This document shows positions 8,296 to 12,327 of a stretch of 12,327 nt of DNA, one piece after another. A program made the position numbers and the translations under genes. The notes under the pieces are model-generated. The model searched no databases. It was not told the DNA's origin and saw only the letters and a list, made by a program, of their open reading frames with translations. How positions within the stretch are numbered: position 1 is the stretch's first letter; every line of letters starts with the position of its first letter. The DNA lies in the NCBI GenBank assembly GCA_003694825.1, contig RFJS01000123.1, forward strand, positions 1 to 12,327, written 5' to 3'. This stretch comes from Verrucomicrobiota bacterium. Lineage in GTDB: Bacteria; Verrucomicrobiota; Verrucomicrobiia; Opitutales; Opitutaceae.

Positions 8296-8523
8296 CTCGG
8301 CGGGACGAGAAGAAGACCAACGCCGGGTTTCAATCCTTAAATGTTAGCCGCGTAGTTTTATTAGCCTAACAAACCCCCTTTCCGGTCAGGCCCCGCTCCC
8401 GACCGGCTAACTTTGGTGACCGTCCGGGCAGCCGGGTGCCGGGGACAAAAATTTTGAGACATCGGGTGCAACTTTCCGCCGCCGAACCGGGTTGAGCAAA
8501 GGAAACCACGAAATGCCCTGCCC
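8296..8523. promoter_or_regulatory. Divergent regulatory region with TTAGCC repeats and competing inverted repeats
   Basis: This 228-base gap lies between the receptor (minus) and the small membrane protein (plus). It has an AT-rich patch at 8338-8375. TTAGCC occurs at 8344-8349 and 8361-8366, and again inverted as GGCTAA at 8405-8410. The first and last belong to a perfect 8-bp inverted repeat, GTTAGCCG (8343-8350) with CGGCTAAC (8404-8411). A second inverted repeat, CCGGTC (8382-8387) with GACCGG (8401-8406), overlaps the same arm, so the two pairings exclude each other. These could be operator half-sites or an RNA switch in the receptor leader. No clear -35/-10 pair was found. The part nearest 8524 (8412-8523) shows nothing distinctive beyond purine-rich AAAGGAAA near 8498-8505. 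Confidence 0.45.
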
Positions 8524-8835
8524 ATGAACTCCCTGCTCAAAGTGCTCTTTTTCGCCACCGTCGTCATCGGCCTTGCCTGGCTGGTCTCGGAGGTGGGTGG
8601 CGCAGCCGTGGGCCTCACGGTCGGCGCGGCGATCCTGATCGGGGGGCTGCTTCTCACCGGGATCGTCTCCTTCGCGGCCATGACGCTGGGGGCGGTATGC
8701 AGCGTCCTCGGGGTGATCGTCGGCCTGGTCATCCTCGTGCTTTGCGCGCCCATCCTCATCCCGTTGCTGATCCTCGCCGCGCCCTTCCTGGTCATCGGCG
8801 GCATCCTCGCCGCGCTCGCCAGCCTCTTCTGCTGA
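8524..8835 (+). CDS. Small, very hydrophobic membrane protein of unknown function
   Basis: I do not recognise this 103-residue protein. It is almost entirely Leu, Ile, Val, Ala, Gly and Phe, with only two charged side chains, K6 and E23, and no arginine. Three or four membrane-spanning stretches can be drawn: about 4-22, 26-50, 52-74 and 76-100. The last contains the proline-bearing CAPILIPLLILAAPF. Cysteines are at C59, C74 and the very C-terminus (C103). There is no signal-peptide cleavage pattern or binding motif. ATG 8524 has no good ribosome binding site: the purine stretch at 8498-8505 is about 20 bases away. Support for a real gene is its coherent membrane character, a hairpin 31 bases after the stop and its position in an otherwise empty gap. 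High-GC DNA can yield spurious hydrophobic frames, so moderate confidence applies. It is probably a separate transcript from trkA. Confidence 0.6.
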   Translation: MNSLLKVLFFATVVIGLAWLVSEVGGAAVGLTVGAAILIGGLLLTGIVSFAAMTLGAVCSVLGVIVGLVILVLCAPILIPLLILAAPFLVIGGILAALASLFC

Positions 8836-8865
8836 TCGCCGCGCCGACGCCCGCGCGTGCGACGG

Positions 8866-8888
8866 AAGCGACTGAACGTTAGTCGCTT
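8866..8888 (+). terminator. Perfect 8-bp hairpin after the small membrane protein gene
   Basis: AAGCGACT (8866-8873) and AGTCGCTT (8881-8888) are perfect complements around a 7-base loop, 31 bases past the stop at 8835. No strong T-run follows, so it is a weak candidate for Rho-independent termination. It could instead stabilise the 3' end or act as a protein-binding inverted repeat in front of trkA. Confidence 0.45.
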
Positions 8889-9010
8889 GCCGGGCGTTCG
8901 GCTTGTTCCTATCACCGGGGGCCATGCACACGCTCGCAAGGCCCTTGCCAGGCGCACTCAGCGGTCCTCGACTCCGACGCGGTCGAGGCCCGGCCTCCGG
9001 CCGCAGCCGC

Positions 9011-9016
9011 AGGAGG
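9011..9016 (+). promoter_or_regulatory. Strong Shine-Dalgarno of trkA
   Basis: AGGAGG lies 8 bases before ATG 9025 and fixes the trkA start against the longer open frame that begins at 8857. It is the only textbook ribosome binding site I see in the window. Two nearby sequences could mask it: GTCCTC (8964-8969) and CCTCC (8994-8998). Confidence 0.85.
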
Positions 9017-9024
9017 ACGCGGCG

Positions 9025-10377
9025 ATGAGAATCATCGTCGTCGGCGCCGGCGAAGTCGGGTCGTTCATGGCTGAGACGCTCAGCGCCAACGACCACGACG
9101 TCATTGTCATCGAGAACGACGAGCGCATCGCGCGCATGGTGGACGAGAACCAGAACGTGCGCGTGATCTGCGACCGCGGCAGCTCGGCCCGAGCCCTGGC
9201 GGCGGCGGAAGTGCAGCATTGCGACTTCTTTCTCGCACTGACCAACAACGACGAAACGAACCTCGTCGCGGCCTCGCTGGCCAAGGCGATGGGCGCCGGC
9301 AACACGTTCGCCCGCGTCCACGACGACACGTTTCGCGACACCTCCAAGTTCAACTACCAGGACCATTTCGGGATCGATCTGCTCATGAATCCCGAGCGGC
9401 TCGCCGCGGTCGCCCTGGCCAAATACATCCGCAATCCCGACCGCGTCGCCGTCGAGGACTTCGCGCGCGGCCAGGTCGAGGTCCAGCTCGTCCCCGTCGA
9501 TTCCGGGGCCAAAGCCGCCGGACAGGCCCTGAAGGATCTGCGCCTGCCGCCGGCCACGCGCATTGCGCTCATCCAGCGGGGCGAGGAGACGATCGTGCCG
9601 ACGGCGGAGTGCGTGATTCATCCCGGCGACAAGGTCACGCTATGCGGCCCCCCCGAAGTGCTGTTCGAAATCCGCGGCATCTTTTCGGCGGGGAAAGACG
9701 GCAAACGCGACCGGCGCGTGGTGATCTTCGGCGGCGATGAGATCGGCATCTCGCTGATCCGGTTGCTGAGCAACCCCCGTTTCAAGCTCCGCGTGATCGA
9801 GAGCAACCCGGCGCGGTGCCGCTTCATCGCAGATCAGTTCCCCCACGTCTCGGTCATCCAGGGCGAAGGCACCTCACTGCGCCTCCTGGAGGAAGAACAG
9901 GTGGGAGCGGCCGACTACTTCATCGCCTGCACGCGCGACGACGAGGACAATGTCATGACCTGCCTGCAGGCCCGCAAACTCGGCGTGCAGCACGTCTACC
10001 TCGCCTTCAATCGCGCCGACTACAACGAGATCGTCCAGACATCGAAGGAAACGCTCGGGGTCGAGGTCGCCGTTTCGCCCCGCATCGTCGCCGCCGAGGA
10101 GATCCTGCGCTACATCAGCCGGGAACGCTACGTGGAGCTGGGCACGCTCCCGGGCGGCGGCGGCCGCCTGATCGAGTTTCGCGTGGCGCCCGGCAGCAAT
10201 TGCGCGGGCCGGAAGATTCGCGAACTCGGCTGGCCTCCGGGCTCGATCATCCTCGTGGTGCAGCGCCGGGGCCGGGCGGTGGCGCCGGGTCCCGACGAAA
10301 CCGTCCAGCCCGGAGACCGGCTGCTGACCATCCTCAAACCGGAGCTGTTCGACACGGTGCTGGCACAGGTGAGTTGA
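9025..10377 (+). CDS. trkA: Trk potassium uptake system NAD(H)-binding regulatory subunit TrkA
   Basis: This is the cytoplasmic, nucleotide-binding gating subunit of the Trk K+ transporter and binds the membrane subunit TrkH. The 450-residue protein shows the tandem RCK architecture of classical TrkA (about 458 residues in E. coli). A first Rossmann domain has GAGEVG (7-12) and the acidic end of strand 2 in VIEND, followed by a first RCK-C domain. A second Rossmann domain has VVIFGGDEIG (from 233), where the last glycine is G241, followed by a second RCK-C domain ending in the PGDRLL motif typical of the fold. The first nucleotide site fits the NAD(H) consensus; the second, GGDEIG, also keeps the key glycines. 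ATG 9025 is set by the AGGAGG just upstream. trkH starts 28 bases after the stop, so the two are very likely co-transcribed. Confidence 0.95.
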   Translation: MRIIVVGAGEVGSFMAETLSANDHDVIVIENDERIARMVDENQNVRVICDRGSSARALAAAEVQHCDFFLALTNNDETNLVAASLAKAMGAGNTFARVHDDTFRDTSKFNYQDHFGIDLLMNPERLAAVALAKYIRNPDRVAVEDFARGQVEVQLVPVDSGAKAAGQALKDLRLPPATRIALIQRGEETIVPTAECVIHPGDKVTLCGPPEVLFEIRGIFSAGKDGKRDRRVVIFGGDEIGISLIRLLSNPRFKLRVIESNPARCRFIADQFPHVSVIQGEGTSLRLLEEEQVGAADYFIACTRDDEDNVMTCLQARKLGVQHVYLAFNRADYNEIVQTSKETLGVEVAVSPRIVAAEEILRYISRERYVELGTLPGGGGRLIEFRVAPGSNCAGRKIRELGWPPGSIILVVQRRGRAVAPGPDETVQPGDRLLTILKPELFDTVLAQVS

Positions 10378-10405
10378 TCCCCCGCCTTCCCGATTCACAC
10401 GGCGC

Positions 10406-11878
10406 ATGAACTATCGGCTCATCCTCCGCTTGCAGAGCGTGATCGTGGCGTCGATCGCCCTGGCCTTCCTCTCGTGCTACGGCGTGTCGCTGTTTCCCTC
10501 GCCCATTGCGGACGAGGCGGTGGCAGGCGCCGCCTTTATCGAGTGCACCATCGTCGCGATCATCCTGGCCATCATCCTGTTTTTCTTCAGCCGAGGCGCA
10601 CAGGTGCGCCTGTTTCGCAAGGAAGCGCTCGCCACGATCGGCCTGGGCTGGCTCACCGCCAGCGCGGTCGGCGCGATGCCCTACGTGCTCATCGCCGACC
10701 TGACGCCGATCGAAGCATTTTTCGAAACCGCTTCAGGGCTGACCACCACCGGCGCTTCGGTGCTTTCCGACATCGAGGCGCTCCCCCACAGCCTGCTGTT
10801 CTGGCGCGCCCTCAGCCAGTGGATCGGCGGCATGGGCGTGGTCGTGTTCTTCGTGGCCATCCTCGGGTTTCTCGGGGCCGGGGCCAAGACGCTCTACTCG
10901 AAGGAAGCCTCGGGTTCGACCGCGGACTTTCACCAACCGCGAGTCCAGTCGGCGGTCCTGCGGCTCTGGCTGGTTTACATCGCGATCTCGCTCGGCTGCA
11001 CCCTCACCTACTGGTTCGGCGGGATGAACCTCTACGAGGCGCTCTGCCATATGTTCGCGACCGTCTCGACCGGCGGTTTCAGCACACGCAACGCCTCGAT
11101 GGCCGCCTTCCACAGTCCGTTTCTCGAGTGGGCGTCCATCGTCTTCATGGTGCTCGGTGGGGCCAGTTTCCTTCTTCTGCTGCAGATTCCCGCCGGGCGA
11201 TTCTGGATCATCCGGCGCAACACCGAGCTGCACGCCTACCTCGGCATCCTCATCGGGGCCTCCGCGGCGATCACGTTTTTCATTATCGGCTCCCCCGGGA
11301 CGGAGACGCTGCATGCGGCGATCCGGGCCGCCGCCTTTCAGGTGACCTCCATCATGACCACCACCGGATTTGCGACGGCGGATTTCGACCTGTGGCCCAC
11401 CTTCCCGAAGGTGTTGCTGCTCGCCCTGATGGTCATCGGCGGGTGCTCGGGCTCGACCGGCGGCGGGGCGAAGGTGGTGCGCATCGTCGTCGCTTTCAAA
11501 GTTGGCCTGCGCAGCATCGACCGGGAGTTTCGGCCGCGGCTCTACCGGCGCATCCACATGAACGGCAAGCCGCTGGAGGAGGACAACGTCAACGACATCG
11601 TCGTCTTCCTCACGCTTCTCGGCGGCATCTGTCTTTGCGCGGTGCCCCTCACCTCGATTTTCGAACCCACCCTCAGCCTCGAAGCTGTGATCTCGGCGGT
11701 GTTCGCCTCGATCTTCAACGTCGGCCCCGGCCTGGGCGAGGTCGGCCCGACCTGCAACTACGCGGGCCTGCATGACTACACGAAATTCGTGCTCGCCCTG
11801 CTCATGATCATGGGCCGCCTCGAACTCTACGCCATCCTGGTTCTCTTCCGCCGCGCCCTGTGGAAGACGTTTGAATAG
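10406..11878 (+). CDS. trkH: Trk potassium uptake system membrane subunit TrkH
   Basis: This is the K+-translocating inner-membrane subunit partnered with TrkA. The protein is 490 residues, the normal length, with the fourfold membrane-pore-membrane repeat of the SKT (TrkH/KtrB/HKT) superfamily. The four selectivity-filter segments are visible, each with its key glycine: GLTTTGAS (G116), TVSTGGFS (G223), IMTTTGFA (G321) and FNVGPGLG (G440). The intramembrane-gate region near GGCSGSTGGGAK in the third repeat is also present. ATG 10406 lies 28 bases after the trkA stop, without a clear Shine-Dalgarno, and the first helix follows at about residue 8. The filter is of the all-glycine type, consistent with K+ selectivity. 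A short hairpin (11886-11900) follows the stop. Confidence 0.96.
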   Translation: MNYRLILRLQSVIVASIALAFLSCYGVSLFPSPIADEAVAGAAFIECTIVAIILAIILFFFSRGAQVRLFRKEALATIGLGWLTASAVGAMPYVLIADLTPIEAFFETASGLTTTGASVLSDIEALPHSLLFWRALSQWIGGMGVVVFFVAILGFLGAGAKTLYSKEASGSTADFHQPRVQSAVLRLWLVYIAISLGCTLTYWFGGMNLYEALCHMFATVSTGGFSTRNASMAAFHSPFLEWASIVFMVLGGASFLLLLQIPAGRFWIIRRNTELHAYLGILIGASAAITFFIIGSPGTETLHAAIRAAAFQVTSIMTTTGFATADFDLWPTFPKVLLLALMVIGGCSGSTGGGAKVVRIVVAFKVGLRSIDREFRPRLYRRIHMNGKPLEEDNVNDIVVFLTLLGGICLCAVPLTSIFEPTLSLEAVISAVFASIFNVGPGLGEVGPTCNYAGLHDYTKFVLALLMIMGRLELYAILVLFRRALWKTFE

Positions 11879-11885
11879 GATCGCC

Positions 11886-11900
11886 GCCCGCATTTCGGGC
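11886..11900 (+). terminator. Weak hairpin downstream of trkH
   Basis: GCCCG (11886-11890) and CGGGC (11896-11900) pair around a 5-base loop, 7 bases past the trkH stop at 11878. The stem is short and no T-run follows, so it is only a possible termination or mRNA-end element. The rest of 11901-11976 shows no gene or clear signal. Confidence 0.3.
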
Positions 11901-11976
11901 AGCGGGGCGAGGAGGACGATCCCGACGGTGTTAACGACGACGCCGGACGAGACTCCAGACCGATGATTGTGGATAC

Positions 11977-12005
11977 AAAAAAACCGCCGGCGTTTCGGCC
12001 GGCGG
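11977..12005 (-). terminator. Intrinsic terminator of the ferredoxin gene
   Basis: CCGCCGGC (11984-11991) and GCCGGCGG (11998-12005) form a perfect 8-bp all-GC stem with a 6-base loop. On the minus strand it is followed directly by seven T residues (A-run 11977-11983 on plus). This is a textbook Rho-independent terminator, 42 bases past the ferredoxin stop. On the plus strand the stem could also stop read-through from trkH, although only a loose ATTTTCTC follows. Confidence 0.9.
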
Positions 12006-12047
12006 CAGGAATTTTCTCAATGGATCAATAAGTCCGGCGAACAGCGG

Positions 12048-12284
12048 TCACTCGTCGCCGTCGTTGCCGATGGCCTCGACGGGGCAGCCTTCCATGGCTT
12101 CCATGCAAAGCTGCAACTCCTCGTCATTCTCCGGCTGCTTCACGACGTAGGAATAACCGCCGTCCTCATTACGCGTGAAGTTCGCGGGTGCGGTTTCGCG
12201 GCAAAGATCGCAATCGATGCACTGGTTATCGACGTAGAACTTACCCGGAGCATTCTCCGGCCATTTTTCAGACTTGTCGGCCAT
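12048..12284 (-). CDS. Single-cluster [4Fe-4S] ferredoxin
   Basis: This is a small soluble electron carrier with one low-potential iron-sulfur cluster. From ATG 12284 it is 78 residues. The cluster motif C22-x2-C25-x2-C28 (CIDCDLC) and a distant C67-P68 (GCPVEAI) match the monocluster ferredoxin pattern. C60 is an extra cysteine outside the canonical four ligands. The protein is acidic, as usual for ferredoxins. An in-frame ATG at 12293 would add only MRN, but a promoter -10 box (12292-12297) overlaps that codon, so the inner ATG is preferred. No Shine-Dalgarno is present. The gene stands alone, convergent with trkH, with its own terminator. The redox partner cannot be told from context. Confidence 0.92.
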   Translation of the reverse strand: MADKSEKWPENAPGKFYVDNQCIDCDLCRETAPANFTRNEDGGYSYVVKQPENDEELQLCMEAMEGCPVEAIGNDGDE

Positions 12285-12291
12285 ATTGCGC

Positions 12292-12319
12292 ATTAGAAAC
12301 GCTGCACGACCGCTGTCAA
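12292..12319 (-). promoter_or_regulatory. Sigma-70-type promoter of the ferredoxin gene
   Basis: On the minus strand, a perfect -35 box TTGACA (12314-12319) is followed after 16 bases by TCTAAT (12292-12297), five of six matches to TATAAT. Transcription would begin about 7 bases further, near 12284-12286. That is at or next to the ferredoxin ATG and implies little or no 5' leader. Confidence 0.65.
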
Positions 12320-12327
12320 GCGAGCCA

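Noticed and set aside
6550..8340. 596-residue plus-strand open frame opposite the TonB-dependent receptor
   Set aside because: Arg/His/Ala/Pro-rich shadow with no recognisable fold; the minus strand has a signal peptide, plug and barrel.
8296..8523. Cobalamin riboswitch upstream of the TonB-dependent receptor
   Set aside because: No recognisable B12-box or conserved cobalamin core on the minus strand; the receptor cannot be called BtuB on this basis.
8407..9621. 404-residue minus-strand open frame across the small membrane gene and trkA
   Set aside because: Lacks domain signatures, and its Asp/Arg/Gly-rich character is the complement of the trkA coding frame.
10733..11893. 386-residue minus-strand open frame opposite trkH
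   Set aside because: Glu/Asp/His/Arg-rich antisense of a membrane protein; trkH carries all four filter motifs.

Overview
The window is GC-rich, bacterial and chromosomal in character. The TonB-dependent receptor with its periplasmic leader and aromatic C-terminus points to a Gram-negative outer membrane. The receptor's N-terminal style, the small single-cluster ferredoxin, the trkA-trkH pair and the GH2 mannosidase-type enzyme together resemble Verrucomicrobiota of the Opitutales/Opitutaceae kind. That placement rests on remembered protein style, not on a search. Most genes lack a clear Shine-Dalgarno sequence (trkA is the exception), and three of them appear to start with GTG.

Layout, left to right. 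(1) 1-2418, minus: a GH2 beta-mannosidase-like glycoside hydrolase that runs off the left edge with only its extreme C-terminus missing. (2) 2419-2626: divergent intergenic region with an AT-rich island. (3) 2627-6267, plus: a tight three-gene run of oppB-type permease, oppC-type permease and an MsbA-like ABC half-exporter. No binding protein or importer ATPase is present in the window. (4) 6268-6414: convergent gap with an intrinsic terminator pointing to the minus strand. (5) 6415-8295, minus: a TonB-dependent outer-membrane receptor. (6) 8296-8523: an intergenic region with repeated TTAGCC elements and competing inverted repeats. (7) 8524-8835, plus: a very hydrophobic, almost uncharged small membrane protein of unknown function, followed by a hairpin. 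(8) 9025-11878, plus: trkA-trkH, a complete Trk-type potassium uptake pair. (9) 12048-12284, minus: a [4Fe-4S] ferredoxin with a strong terminator and a promoter placed so close to the start that the transcript may be leaderless.

How the parts may work together. TrkA and TrkH form one K+ uptake system. The GH2 enzyme is divergent from the OppBC permeases, so one reading is oligosaccharide import coupled to cytoplasmic hydrolysis; peptide import is the default alternative. The exporter shares the permease operon but is a different class of ABC protein. The receptor's substrate cannot be read from the sequence. I found no mobile element, CRISPR array, tRNA or rRNA, and no clearly new multi-gene system. 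The most distinctive items are the receptor leader, the orphan hydrophobic protein, the mixed importer/exporter operon and the possible leaderless ferredoxin mRNA.
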